Of a stretch of 64,000 nucleotides of DNA, positions 1 through 54,908 are shown piece after piece; position 1 is the first letter of the stretch; the number at the start of each line of letters is the position of its first letter. The notes under the pieces were generated by a model. The model was not told the origin of the DNA and did not search any database. It worked only from the letters and a program-made list of their open reading frames with translations. This DNA comes from Aldrovandia affinis (Eukaryota; Chordata; Actinopteri; Notacanthiformes; Halosauridae). The position numbers and the translations under genes are program-made. The stretch lies in the NCBI GenBank assembly GCA_029706075.1, contig JAINUG010000327.1, positions 639,001 to 703,000 on the forward strand. Direction: 5' to 3'.

Positions 1-1292
1 CAAAATGGTGCACAGGGGCCAAACATTTTCCGCGCCCTGCTTATAAAACAAGGCATGGACGTATTTATAATGCAAAACAGGACGCGTTATAAATACATGT
101 TAACAAAGTAGACGCCTTCTTAAAAGTATTCATACGCGGCTTTATTACTTCCTCGGTTCATAAACCGCTATAAAACGGCGGCGGAGGCCAAGCCAAAGGC
201 CCCGCTGTGTCTGCTCCGGCACCGAGCGCCCGTGGACTGCGCTGACGCCTTTGCACAGGGAGGGGGGGGCTGCCCCCGTGGGCGTCAAAGTCCACACAGC
301 GACAAAAGGAAATTAATATTAAGGACAAACAGCGGACTCCATTAAGTCACACAGTGGCACTGTGTTCAGTCCAAATATTGAGATTTCCCCACCCCGCCGT
401 TGTTCAAACCTTTAGATTGCACCCCCGCCCCCAGGAGTCAATATGGACATAATCATAATAATAATCACAATCATAATCATAATCATAATCATAATGGCGG
501 GACTTACTCTGTGGATGATGTCAGCAGAGTGTATGTACTGAAAGAGATCGAAAAACACAGGCCGATTAAATTTCAGTCACAATGCATTCATGCAGATCAT
601 TCTCGAACGGGACGGGTGCCAGGTTACGACTCGGGTTCAATGCCTCGCGGCGGCGGCCCCCAGATTGGTTGGAGTCGGTGGAGTGGGTCGTGAGCGGAGG
701 ATGAGGAGGGTCGTGAGATAGATGGCTTGCTGTACATTACGCCCTTCTCATAAACAGTCACACCAGTCAGTGTACATCCAGCAGTTACAAAAATAAATAA
801 TAATAATAATATGTTCAAAATGTGCATTTCATATTTTAACACGTGCTGGGCTGAGGAATGGAAAACTCTCAGTGTGAGCAACTCTTGCTAACCTTCACTC
901 CATTGAAACAACATTTCGGTCTATAAGACCTTCAGAAGCACTGACAAAGGTCTTTCGGACCCAAACTTTCCGAAGAAGTGAAGTTTAGCGGGAGCTGCTA
1001 GTGTTTTCCTTTCATCTGTATTACCCCTTATTCTCCAAGCACCTGCGTTAAAACTTTTTGAGGTGTGGCGGCTTCGTAATTTCACACTAACACACATTCA
1101 GGCGACACTTGGAGAAGAAGTGGGTCACAGAAAACGTGCTCGCTAATAAAGTGGGTCGTGAGCTCGGAGCCGCACCGCCTTACAGGGCTCTGCTCGGCGG
1201 ACTGCGCTGGCGCACTTTTACCAACAACGAGTTCCCATAGCAACGCGCTGCTGAATAATCCATCCACACCAAGGTTTGAGAGGGCGCCTGAC
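1..1292. other. mapk14 intron 4 (left part), no exon seen
   Basis: I searched for the next p38 exon (YIHSADIIHRDLKPSN) and did not find it. The stretch holds an imperfect (AAT/CAT)n tract at about 448-496, encoding a meaningless Asn-His run. Nothing else is recognisable. Confidence 0.6.
448..496. repeat. (CATAAT)n microsatellite
   Basis: Imperfect repetition of cataat/aataat triplets and hexamers inside mapk14 intron 4. Confidence 0.8.
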
Positions 1293-20400
<19,108 letters not shown>

Positions 20401-21751
20401 CGTGGTTACGCATGTACTTAACGTGCAGATGAGTTTGGTTTTCCCATTGTGTAAGAAAACGGCATTGTTGGAAATATTATGTCATTGTCAATGGCACTGA
20501 CCTACATTTTATGGCATACTGGTCACACAGCTGGCCTGCTAGTGCATAGACGAGTACAAGTATTGTTGCGTGCGAATGATTTGCACTGATTGTGATTAAC
20601 GATCAGATTGACATGTTATATAAACCAACGAAACTCCTGCGCACGTTTCACTTGTTTATTGGCACACTGAAAAGGTGCTTTCGACAGTGCTCTTACGAAA
20701 GTGTTTATTGCCACATTGAAGAAGTGCTAAGTGTTGCAACTTGCAAGGAACGGAGTGTGCAGGAGTTTATTTCGTTTTTATTGCGGTATCCTCTTCAGAC
20801 ACCTGTTTGTGTTTGGGTGAATTTGTCCGACGTGGAAGTATCGTGTCTTAAACATAAACATGGTTAATGAAAATAAAGTATGTTTAAATACTACACAGCT
20901 ACAATATTACGCTTCAATCTAAACTCCCACGATTACTTGAATTTAAAAGCTTTGTTAGGCCCATGACTGATCTATTCACATGGGTGTAATAGCAGGGCAG
21001 GGCTTTTCCCAGGAGTTGGTACATGTCTGTTTATATTTTGCTAGTGCCGGTCTGAATGAAGGCCTAACAATTAGCTATGAATTAAGTCTACCTCTGAATA
21101 ACGTTGACATGAGCCTAATTTCAAAGGTGATATCAAATTAGTTATAGATCCCTTCATCACTGCTGTGCTGGTATAAAGGTCATGCACTATTACTAATGTG
21201 ACTCCAGTAATGTTTGTGCCCACCTGGAAAGGGAAGATGCAGTTTGTGAGATTGATGTCCTGCAATCTGATTGGATCTAGCCAGTTTTAGCCAGCGTTAC
21301 GTTATAGGTCAACTTTTGAGTTGTACTTGAATCGCAGCCTCCAATTGGCAGAGCCCACCTATAGAAGATAATGATCCGTCAGAAGAATGGTTTTACTTAT
21401 CTCACATCAAAGTGTAAACCTGGTCAGGCTCATAGTAGCCCGAAAGCCTGAAAAGTGAGGCTAGATAGCCATGTGTGAAGTATGTCTGGAGCTGCTGTGT
21501 GCTCCAAGGCCCTGTGTATTTGTGTGGAAAACAAAGCCTTCAGTTCACGGCCTTAAATAGCCGATTTGAGAACTGAGAGGTAGGCCTTGAGCTCAGGGTC
21601 AAAGCTCTCCTCCTTTCAGTGCTGAGAATGAAATCTGGCCCAAGGCATTTTAAACAGCTTTCTTTTCCCTGCAAAGATTTTTTTTTAAAACAGATTTCTA
21701 CACGACACCTCAAAGAAGAGTTTGTTCAGAATGGATATAGAGAAAAACACA
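20401..21751. other. Intergenic region between elapor1 3' end and mapk14 promoter
   Basis: No gene recognised. An open frame of 91 codons at 20592-20867 (plus strand) matches nothing I know and is not supported. No clear repeat family is visible. Confidence 0.5.
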
Positions 21752-21757
21752 TTTATT
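21752..21757 (-). terminator. elapor1: Candidate polyadenylation signal of elapor1
   Basis: AATAAA on the minus strand (tttatt on plus), about 1.55 kb after the elapor1 stop codon, with no earlier canonical hexamer noticed. It would define a 3' UTR of about 21735-23308. Confidence 0.5.
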
Positions 21758-23308
21758 CAAGGAATCGGACAGCGCAGAGGCAAGTGGCAAACAAACAGAC
21801 CTTTATCACACATCAGTATGGATTGGAACATGGTAAAACATAACTGTGGTAAAAAAAAAGAACACCACGGTGTCTTTAAAAAAAAATACATGTAGCTATT
21901 AGAGAAAGCAGTTAAAGCTTTAGTTGTAAGGCAATTCGGCAATTACTATGTTTCAAAAACATAGTTATGAATAAAAACATGAGTACAGAGATAGCTGCAA
22001 AGACTAATATCGGTCAACGTTCAGTGTACCTTCAGAACATTTAGGGTCACATTCTGTGCATCCTACACCACAGAGAGGCACCATGTTTCCAGGCAATGGG
22101 CCAGCCAAAGAACATTGAAAGCAATGGGCCTTATGGAATTAATAAGGTTCTCTTTACCCCTGAAAGTATGTTTTCCTATTTTTAAATATATATTTTGCAA
22201 CATTTAAAACAGGACTCTTCACAGGAAAAGTCAATGACTTGACAAGGTCAGCATGTTATATGCTGTATTGATGGAATCTGACATCATATTGGCCATACAT
22301 TCATAATCCATATGTAGTTAGGCTTCCACAGGACATTTTGGCTCAGGCAATAGCAGGCATGAAGAAAACACACAATTTCTAGCTTCCATAAACCAAAGAC
22401 ATGATTTTAGTCAATAATAACGCGGTACAGCCAAACGTGAGCATGCATAGCTTAACTTGACAGACCAAAAAATCTATAAATAAAAATCCTCGTCAGGGAA
22501 GTCCCTCAAACCATTAATGAGATTCATTAACTAAAAAATAACCTTTAATGAGATTCATGAACTGAAACACTTGCATTTTAAAGGTTCAGCATTCTTTTGC
22601 AGAAACAAACAAACAAAAAGTCAATTTTTCTTAAGAACAATTTTCACTCTTTCTGGGCTCATTGTGATATTCAGCGCTCTACTGGACAGTGAGTCCACCT
22701 TAAAGGCATAAAAACAATTACAAATACACTGCAATTTGGGCCAAGCGGTTCCCTTCAGCTGGTATGAAACGTTCCCATAACATCAAAGAAACATTCCCAT
22801 AATGTCAATGAAACATTTCCATAACATCAAAGAAACTTTCCCATAATGTCAATTAAATGTTCCCATAACATTGGTGGGATGTAACAGAAATGTTGCGAGA
22901 AAGACTGTTTCCCTGCAGTCACTCAGTGACACAGGAGATGCTACCATGAAGCATTTTCACTGCTCTGCCCTTTTGCAACAAGAATTCGCATGAAGTAAAA
23001 AAACACAAACCTGCTGAGTGTAGAGTAGTGGTTAAGGCTGCACTGCTGTGCTTACAGACTCCCCCTTACATTTAGCAAGAGAAGCCCCAGAACCCTCAAG
23101 TGGCTTAGTAAGCCAAATATAGATTTACAAAAAACAAATGTACACCTTTAATGTCAGATTGAGTAATGGGGATATCCTGTAAGAGAGAGGGGAGCACTGA
23201 CAGCCAAGAATGTGTGTATTCATCGTCATCTTTCCAGTGGTCCCATGTGACCAGAGGTTGACCAATCCTGTGGGCCCAAGGGAGGCCAGATGCCAGACGA
23301 CAGGTGTC
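21758..23308 (-). other. elapor1: Probable elapor1 3' UTR
   Basis: Lies between the elapor1 stop codon and the first canonical AATAAA. It is largely free of SINEs and contains a 22-bp tandem repeat at 22767-22873. The extent is inferred, not shown. Confidence 0.45.
22767..22873. repeat. 22-bp tandem repeat (about 5 copies)
   Basis: Units of the form aaacattcccataatgtcaa alternate with aaacatttccataacatcaa in the presumed elapor1 3' UTR. Confidence 0.85.
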
Positions 23309-47419
<24,111 letters not shown>

Positions 47420-48280
47420 TGCTTCTTTTCTGAGGAAACGCGGGTTGACGGGCAGGAATGGTTATCAACTCAACGCTCGTCGCTCTCCAGAGTGATGTCC
47501 CTATTTGTTGAGCGACTGCCACGACTAACCTCAGAGAGATGTATCGCGACCGTTACGGTTTCCCGGTGTTTGGTGTTCGGCAGTAATCGGCAGTGACGGA
47601 AAATGCCGAGTTCAAACAGGTGAGCCCAAAACACACGGAACTGTTCGGACAGGTGCGAAATAAACAGCAGACTGTCTCTCTGCTTTATAAACCAAGAACA
47701 TCGTGCATTGGCCCGACTGCTAGGCGGTGAAAACCCGGAACTATAATTTTATTAGCCTATTTATTATTTTAATTATTAATATAAATTTTTGCAAGTAGCT
47801 ATCTAACAAAGCATATATTATGATAATCTATGTATTCTAGGGTTAAATATACTTGCAATATATCAATTCCATCGTTGAAATATTCTGAAAGTCGTATAAA
47901 TGCAGGATGTCACATTTAATCGTACAAGCAATTAAATGTCCAGCGATCACATTTCCTCGTCTTCATGAGACGTAGAAACATGACGAAGTAGGTAGGCCTA
48001 TGATTGGGCAGCACAAATAAATAAGTAATGACAACGTCTGATTCAAATTATAATCTTAATGGTATCTCGAATTAAACCAATGAGTTTGTGTGTCTTGGTA
48101 CAGCTACAAAAAGAAGGGAACCCGCGTGCTTGACCGAATGACGACGTAGGATTAGATTTACACAGAACCCCCTAGCAACCGTGGTTGGGATGGTAAACAG
48201 TGGAACAATAACGAGACCGAGGAACATCGGCGAAGGCGATTTCATATTACTAATCCCAAATTAGCATCATATTTTCGAAG
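47420..48280. promoter_or_regulatory. Shared divergent promoter region of elapor1 and cfap276
   Basis: The start codons of the two genes are 861 bp apart and point away from each other. There is no SINE or MITE in the interval. An RFX X-box-like site lies near the cfap276 side. Transcription starts are not determined. Confidence 0.6.
48167..48179 (+). promoter_or_regulatory. X-box-like RFX site upstream of cfap276
   Basis: ACCCCC-T-AGCAAC fits the degenerate RFX consensus RYYNYY-N(1-3)-RRNRAC and lies 102 bp before the cfap276 start codon, as expected for a motile-cilium gene. A single 13-bp match is weak on its own. Confidence 0.5.
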
Positions 48281-51200
48281 ATGCCGTTCGAAAGGGATCC
48301 ATACCAATTTCCTAGATTCGAAAACGACGTTAACTTTAACGGCAAAAAGGAGCATAAGGTAAATCAACGCAGCTACCGATTACATTTGAGTTTATCGTTT
48401 GTACACAAACAATTTTAAATGGAAGGATCAAGAGGTAAAAGTTTGTTTTTTTATTATCCATTCAACGTGAACTCATCCATCATTACGTTTAACCGATGTA
48501 CATTGTAGCTAATGATCTTTCAACATTGCAGAAGTTGGTTTTCACCAGGCCAACTCATTTAGTCCAAAATGATCAGCCCTGGAGCCGCCTCAATGACGGA
48601 GCTACGTTGGCCAGCATGAGACGCAATGCGCTGTACCACGACGAGGAGGTATTCCAACACCTGTCATATATGAAACGATACGTAGTGTGATCAGGCCTAG
48701 GTCAGATACGGATTTTAAATAAGTATAACTCCTAGTATAAGTATTAGATCCTAGTAGAATCTGAAATACTAGTGTAGTTCCCTGGGAATAAGCACGTTAC
48801 AGTAGCTACTAAACAAAATGATACGAAAGAAGAATTTTCTTCTGAATATTTGATAAAGTAGTTGTTTAATTAGGATGGTTGCTAAGCTCCAGGAATTACA
48901 GCTTACTTAAAGGGTTAAAGTTCAATATTTTTACCCCAGGTTTTAAAACGATACAGTAAAGTGGTTGCAATGCTCTCATCAGATGATAAACACACAAGTG
49001 CCTTTGTATCCAGGCGGCAAGGGACAGTCTGGACTTTCACCTCAAAGCCGTGTATGACCATCACCAAGAGTTCCTGAGGAGGAAAAACGAGACCCTGTTC
49101 CAGAGGGAGACTCTCACCGAGGACCATGGGTGAGCTCGCCAGAAGGAGGACGTTAACACCACATTACATTACTGGCTGATGCTCTTATCCAGAGTGACTT
49201 CCACAGCTTACTTTTCTTTACATACAATCCATTTACACAGCTGGATATTTACTGAAGCAATTCAGGTTAAGTACCTTTGCTCAATGGTACAATAGCAGTG
49301 CCCCACCTGGGAATCAAACCTGAAATTTTTGCATTACAGGCCTCAACCATTATACTACACTGATACCCTCATTAACGTCATTAATGAGGGTGGCAGTGCA
49401 ATATCTCATTAGCCATCATTAAGCATCTCAATTCATTTAGAAAGGTTCTGGGTCTTGGCTAGCGTGCATCTGTGATTGATTGATTGGTTTTATTAGCTAC
49501 ATAGAATAAAAGAGAATCACACATTTCTGAAAATGCACGGTATAACGATTGCACCTGAAAACCCTACACGCTCAGAAAAAAAGGGTTGTGCTTCTTGTAC
49601 CTATTAAAGTACAAATGCTTGTCACTGTGGCAGTGCCCCTGTAGGGTACATAATTGTACCCTTGCCAGAAAAATAATGTACAAGCCTTATTTTCATTCCA
49701 ATATGTCTGCCAGTGTAAATAGGATATCTACCTTTCTTCAATTTCTATCTTTTTCACTGGAAAAAGGTACAAATCTGTATCATGAAGGACCTTATGTGTA
49801 CCTTTGAAGGTACAATGAATACATTTGTACCGAGGAACAACAGTGTATCCTAATTGTACCTTTATTTTTGAGTGTAGTGATTAAGGATAACATGTCACAT
49901 GACTTATTTTAATTGTGGTCCTTGTGATAGCAGGCATGATATGATATACAATACATAAAAAGAGAAGTTGGCTCTGAAATTAGCTCTTTCCAATAGACAA
50001 TTTACAATTGAGTTATTTAGCATAACCTCTTATCCAAAGTGACTTACAAGAGTGCATTCACATGGCTAGAGACCGCTAGAGCTATCCAACAGTAAGTCAC
50101 AGTCTAAACATTGACATTGCTGACATTCATGCTTCAAAACCTGTTATACCAAGGGAAAAAGAGGTCATACATTTTTATTTTAAAACAATTACGAATTGAG
50201 GTGGAGTCTGAAAAGGTGAGTTTTCAGTCTTTTACGGAAGATAGGAAGAGAATCTGCTGTCCTGACCGTGTGAGGAAGGTCATTCCACCATCTAGGTACC
50301 AGGGCAGAGAATAGGCCTGGCCGTACGGCTACTGGGTGTGCGAAGAGATGGGACAGTTAGCAGGCCAGAGGAGGGATCTGGAGGGTGTTAGGGTTTGTCA
50401 TTTCTCCAAGAAGGCATGCCTATACATTGGTATATTTGCAGCTGTTGCAGGGTTTTGAGAAAGACTCTCTGACACTGTGTCATAACCAAACGACCCAACA
50501 TTCAATGTTCCAGGAGGATTCTGAAGAATCGGGCGAAGACGACACCACCCGACGGTGACGTTGAGAAGGAACTGATGAAGACATGGGCCAACGCGACAAA
50601 GTCATCCATTCACAGCATAGAAGGAACAATAGGTCAGAACATGATTTAATTTTTTTCTTCAAACCTTCGAGACAACTTCACAAAGTAAAAGAAAAGAAAA
50701 AGTGTTATCGGTAATGCGTAGCTGCAAACCACAAACATTTCCCTTGATCACAGATCTTTTGTGGCTATTTCATGGACACCGATTTGCTCTATTGAGTTCC
50801 ACGTGTAGACGCTGGTCATGAGCTAATTTTTCACTGACAAACGAATGTACTACTTCAGAGTTACAAACTGCATTCAGCATCTTTCTGGGAATTGTAATGA
50901 AGCCTGTAAGGACTTGACTCTAGAGGCAAGATGTACTCTAGAGCAGTGGTTCTCAAACCTCTCCTCAGGGACCACCAGCACAATCTAATCAATGCTCGTT
51001 AAGTAGTAATAAGGTGTGCTGGTAGTGGAATTTAACAAATGCGTGGACTGGCTGGGGGTCCCCGAAGAGAGGTTTGAGAACCACTGCTCTAGAGACTATA
51101 AGCAAAACTACAAGTTTAAAAAACTAAAATGTAAAAGTCTGTCATTAAACTTTAAAAACATGCTTTAAATGCAAAGCTATCAAAGATTGACAGCCCAAGT

Positions 51201-52887
51201 TAAATTAAAAACCTAATCCACACCTAATCTATGGACAACTAGCCCATTACAAGCAGTTTGAACCCAGGCCCAATTTTAACAACAAAGGATTAACGGCTCT
51301 TGAGTCGTGCAAAGAATCCCACCCTAAATCGTGTGTGGACAATGTAGAGCTACGTCTGTGATTGGACAGGAATCACCCTCAGTGAAACACTCCCCTTTGA
51401 GATGATAAACGATGCAACTCTGTTCTTAGCCTTTCCTCCTCATGTAAAAGCTCCTGTTAATGATTGAGATCACACATGAAGGCCAACGTCATCCTCTGTG
51501 GTTCTGTGTGGCTCAGTAGGTAGAGCGTTGAGCTGACAGCACTTAGGTTGTGGGTTAATTTCCCATTGGGGACCACATACACTGAAAAACATATGCATTC
51601 ATTACTGAGTCGCTTTCAATAAAAGTGTTTGCTAAGCGGCATGTTATGTCTCCATCTCTGTGTTTAAAATCTAGAGTGGATTACAAATAATCTTGTGCCC
51701 AGCTCATCACCCAAATGAGAGCTATCAGTAACGTTTCAATTTGTCCTTGTAATAGTAGTCTAGTAGTGCAACGACAGTATTATTTTTATGACAACGCCAG
51801 TTGTTTATTTGTCCATCTACTTTGTGAATATTGGCTATGAACATGCATACTGTTGGTATAGCATGGCGTTGGCAACACTTAGGTTGTGGGTTCAATTCCC
51901 AATGGAGTCACATATACTGAAAAAAATGTATTCATTCACTACTGTAAGTCGCTTTGGATAAAAGCGTCTGCTAAATGGCATATATTATTCTCTGTGGTAT
52001 TGCTGCACTTATCCGCTCGTATTCTGGATGGTGACAAGTGGTTTGGATACAAGAGGCTGCAAAGTGTCAAAAGTGTAACGAGAGACAATGAGGAACGTTT
52101 GTGGGAGAAAGTAGGGAACCAGGGAGAAGCTTGAAACTCATTCTCACTGCTATCACTCAAACTCATGTGACTCAAGGTGAATTACTTTTATACAAACCTG
52201 AACTAGAACTGCCTTTTACCTTTTTCATACAATATCGTTTAATGAAGTTGTGTGACCTGTGTGTGCCCTGATACTAGATATTCTTACTGCCGTTTATATG
52301 CCTGCTTCATGTTGTACATAATTGGGCCTGTCTGCATATCCATTTTTTCAATTTGGGATGACTGACCGATAGTGGACATTGCACATAGTGGAATTTCAGG
52401 TGTTGGAAACAAAGGTACACCGTCGGAATTAAATGAATACGTGAAATTGTCCAGACTTTTTTATTTTAATATCACCTGAAAATATTTAAAATCAGCAAGG
52501 AAAACATACATTTCACTAAAACGTAAATAGCCATTTAAAACAGTTGAGATGAGAAACTCATCGGTTTGTTTGACTACATTTTGTTATCAGTGAGCAAGCC
52601 AGGTAACCAAACAAATTTCAATCCGATTTTGGAATTGCAAATGTGTTGTCTTTTATACTTGTGCTCACGTTTTCGTTCCTCGTTGAATATTGATCAACAT
52701 GGCCCCCTTTGATCGCCAGTTGAGTGGTCACTTAATTACCAGCCATTGTGTCGGGGGATTTACCTGGGCGTGCTCCGAGTGGCGTTCACTAACACACCGC
52801 CCTGTTGTCTTTCCAGAATCTCACCACAACGCTTCTACGAACAGGGGCTTTTCCAGGAAGCACGATGGCGGTTTCTACTCCACCTAA
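48281..52887 (+). CDS. cfap276: Cilia- and flagella-associated protein 276 (C1orf194 orthologue)
   Basis: Small protein bound inside doublet microtubules of motile cilia. Exons: 48281-48358, 48532-48648, 49014-49129, 50514-50632, 52817-52887, with phases 0,0,2,0 across the introns and all AG/GT. They total 501 nt, 166 residues, close to the 169 of the human protein. It starts [13 protein letters not shown]. Exon 2 carries [19 protein letters not shown] and exon 3 [14 protein letters not shown]. Exon 4 has SIHSIEGTI and exon 5 ends [15 protein letters not shown], the hallmark C-terminus. The head-to-head position with elapor1 agrees with the human locus. Introns 3 and 4 carry SINEs, a LINE remnant and MITEs. 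An X-box-like site upstream suggests RFX control. Confidence 0.93.
49158..49375 (-). mobile_element. SINE family 1 copy (minus orientation)
   Basis: Left tail gatgctcttatccagagtga, middle catttacacagctggatatt, right reversed head near ccattatactacactgata. It lies 28 bp after cfap276 exon 3. Confidence 0.82.
49564..49877. mobile_element. MITE with terminal inverted repeats
   Basis: Starts ctacacgctcagaaaaaaag and ends tttatttttgagtgtag, the inverse of its start. Internal ggtacaat/attgtacc words are mirrored. It is in cfap276 intron 3. Confidence 0.75.
50005..50430 (-). mobile_element. LINE 3' fragment (minus orientation)
   Basis: The minus strand near 50180-50310 reads [20 protein letters not shown], then [14 protein letters not shown], the same ORF2 C-terminus as at 4267. 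The shared tail is at about 50020-50052 (cttatccaaagtgacttaca). It is in cfap276 intron 3. Confidence 0.7.
50944..51086. mobile_element. hAT-type MITE with perfect 8-bp target duplication
   Basis: 143 bp. The ends are cagtggttctcaaacctctc and its inverse, gagaggtttgagaaccactg. It is flanked by ctctagag at 50936-50943 and 51087-51094. It is in cfap276 intron 4. Confidence 0.93.
51497..51650 (+). mobile_element. SINE family 2 copy
   Basis: gtgtggctcagtaggtagag head, gtgggttaatttcccattgg B-box region, ctttcaataaaagtgtttgc tail. It is in cfap276 intron 4. Confidence 0.82.
51866..51990 (+). mobile_element. SINE family 2 copy, head truncated
   Basis: Starts near gttggcaacacttaggttgt, keeps gggttcaattcccaatgg and ends gataaaagcgtctgctaaat plus a TAT-rich end. 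It is 5' truncated. Confidence 0.82.
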
Positions 52888-52956
52888 CGTCTTCGCAATT
52901 CTGTGGCAAACCCCAGCATCAATGTGTGTGCCGCGTCCCATCTTAGTAAAAATAAT

Positions 52957-52962
52957 AATAAA
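52957..52962 (+). terminator. cfap276: Polyadenylation signal of cfap276
   Basis: AATAAA 70 bp after the cfap276 stop codon on the same strand. Confidence 0.7.
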
Positions 52963-53404
52963 AGACATTGCTGTACGAGCACCGTTATGTTGGTATGTTT
53001 ATTCAAAGTTGAACTTAACATTTGGCACATCCATACTTTAAAACTGGGACACAAACTCGACGAGCCTGTTCACAATGTTTCCGGATTAAAAGATGGCCAA
53101 CATGCATTAAACATTTATCAAGAAACCTCGCTAACGAAATCATGCATGCCTTAGTTAGAGCCCATCTGTGCAATGTGCCAAAATCAGTAGAAGACATGTG
53201 GATTCGCTAGTAAGGCAATCGTGTTAAGTTGTAAACATTGTACCATAGACAAATTAATTCGCATTACTTACAAACGTTTCCCGAAAATGCCAGGAAGACT
53301 ATGCAACAAGCTAGCCAACATGTTGTTAGCAGCGAACGTTAAATTACACGCCGATACTTGGCGCCCTTTGCATGCTCGCGTCCATGGAGCCAAAGTACGA
53401 ACTC

Positions 53405-53660
53405 GTGGCCAGATCAGAATCGCCTCTATACTCATCGACCGGAACAGACACAGAAGTAAACCCCTGGTCCTACCGGCACTAGTATATCTGATCAATTCAT
53501 CATTTCTGTACCACAAGATCTTGTGGCGGCCTTAAAGAAGTGAAATGCCTCATGCTCATCGCCGATTCGGCTCGCATGTCGGATCATATCATTTCAGAAT
53601 CGGAGCAAGGCTAGACTCCAACCTGATCAAATAAGATCACTGTGTAGTTTTTTTTGTCTT
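53405..53660 (-). ncRNA. scarna2: Candidate scaRNA2 (U2 G25/C61 guide, C/D type)
   Basis: A small Cajal body RNA guiding 2'-O-methylation of U2 snRNA. The minus strand 53514 to 53405 forms a C/D module: stem GTGG-CAGA paired with TCTG-CCAC, box C ATGATGA (53497-53503), D' ACTA, C' CGATGAG (53431-53437), box D CTGA (53414-53417). Its guide AUCAGAUAU is complementary to U2 57-65 and puts C61 exactly five bases before D'. Upstream, UGAUCUUA (53632-53639) is complementary to U2 22-29 and puts G25 five bases before a TTGA D'-like box. Position and strand between tmem167b and cfap276 agree with human SCARNA2 as I recall it. Limits: no canonical box C is seen for the 5' module, the 5' end is not determined, and the human RNA is longer (about 420 nt). 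Confidence 0.72.
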
Positions 53661-53795
53661 CCCTAACCATTCGTTCACATAAAAAAACAACGATCACACG
53701 CTCTTTCACTCACTCACCCGAACACTCGTCCACATTCTCGCAACACACACTCAGCATCTGCCGCTGTAGCACAGGCGCAGTGAATTTATGCTGTT

Positions 53796-53820
53796 TCGCA
53801 GAGCATCATGGGAGTACAAT
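53796..53820 (-). promoter_or_regulatory. ZNF143/Staf-like site upstream of candidate scaRNA2
   Basis: The minus strand has TACTCCCATGATGCTCTGCG, close to the ZNF143 consensus core (ACTACAATTCCCAKSATGC type, with a trailing TGCG). It lies about 150 bp upstream of the first guide element. ZNF143 activates many snRNA-type genes. Confidence 0.55.
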
Positions 53821-54702
53821 AACTAACCAATTATATGATTGCCCCCTCTTGTGGGTATAAATGAAAGTACAGGCGCAGATAGGAATTTACAAGTAATCTC
53901 ATAATACTTGTTAAATCTATTTGTTTTTGTAAATATAACACTAAGCATTCAATTAAATTCAATCTATTCAGAACCTTCTCGTGTGCACACGTTCTATTAA
54001 CCAATTTGAATAGATAACATTGGACATTGTTAATAATACGGCATTCATACTTTCGATTTCACTGAAGAGACTGTATTAGGTATTGTTACGTAGTAAAGCG
54101 TTTGGGATTTTCATATTAAGAACCGATAATACAATTATTACCCCCACGTTTTCCTGTTTCTTTGTTGTAACAGGCACAAAAAGGGAAATAATACCGCGAA
54201 TAGCAGAGGATTTAACTCCTTCCGAAAACATACCCGTTTACTTATTCTTGATTTTGTGCATTAAAAAAAGAGCAACAATGGGTTGTTTCGTAATCAAATT
54301 AGAACTAATCGTATTAGAGCCTGCAAATACACGGAACTGGTCTATTGATGGTTAGATCCAGACAGTGTTGCCAGATGCTCGTGGTTTTTAATTCCACAAA
54401 ATGTCAGCATCAATTGACTCTCGTGTAATTGTAGGCCTATTTCCCCATATGTACTTAAAATCCACCTATATATAGTACCACCGACTCCCATACATATTTA
54501 CACTGAAGCGTATATGAATTATTCACTAATCCTCTAGTCTGGCAATCCTGAATATGATAATGAAGACTCAATCACACGTTGCCGAGCAGGTCTGGCACCT
54601 TTTGTGCATATCTTCTGTAAAACGTTTCACAGAGAGCGTGTGAAACGAACACGAAGCAGGTCTGCTATTTAAACTGTTTAAATTGAACCAACAAACATTT
54701 TG

Positions 54703-54908
54703 CATTTACATTTTAGGCATTTAGCAGACGCGCTTATCCAGAGGGACTTACACAGTCTACATTTTCTTTACATACAATCCATTTATACAGTTGGATATTT
54801 TTTACTGAAGCAATTCAGGCTAAGTACCTTGCTCAGCAGTGCCCCACCTGGGAATTGAACCTGCAACTTCTGAGTTACAAGCCCAGCTCCCTAACCGTAA
54901 CACAGTAC
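54703..54908 (-). mobile_element. SINE family 1 copy (minus orientation)
   Basis: Left tail ttttaggcatttagcagacg, right reversed head with gaattgaacctgcaactt and ccctaaccgtaacacagtac. Confidence 0.85.

Noticed and set aside
400..693. Asn-His-rich open frame near the left edge
   Set aside because: It is created by the CATAAT repeat inside mapk14 intron 4.
20592..20867. 91-codon plus-strand open frame upstream of mapk14
   Set aside because: No recognised family, no splice or promoter context, and a length expected by chance in this much sequence.
49014..49129. Minus-strand open frame overlapping cfap276 exon 3
   Set aside because: It is a shadow of the exon on the other strand; the plus-strand reading fits CFAP276 with correct splice sites.
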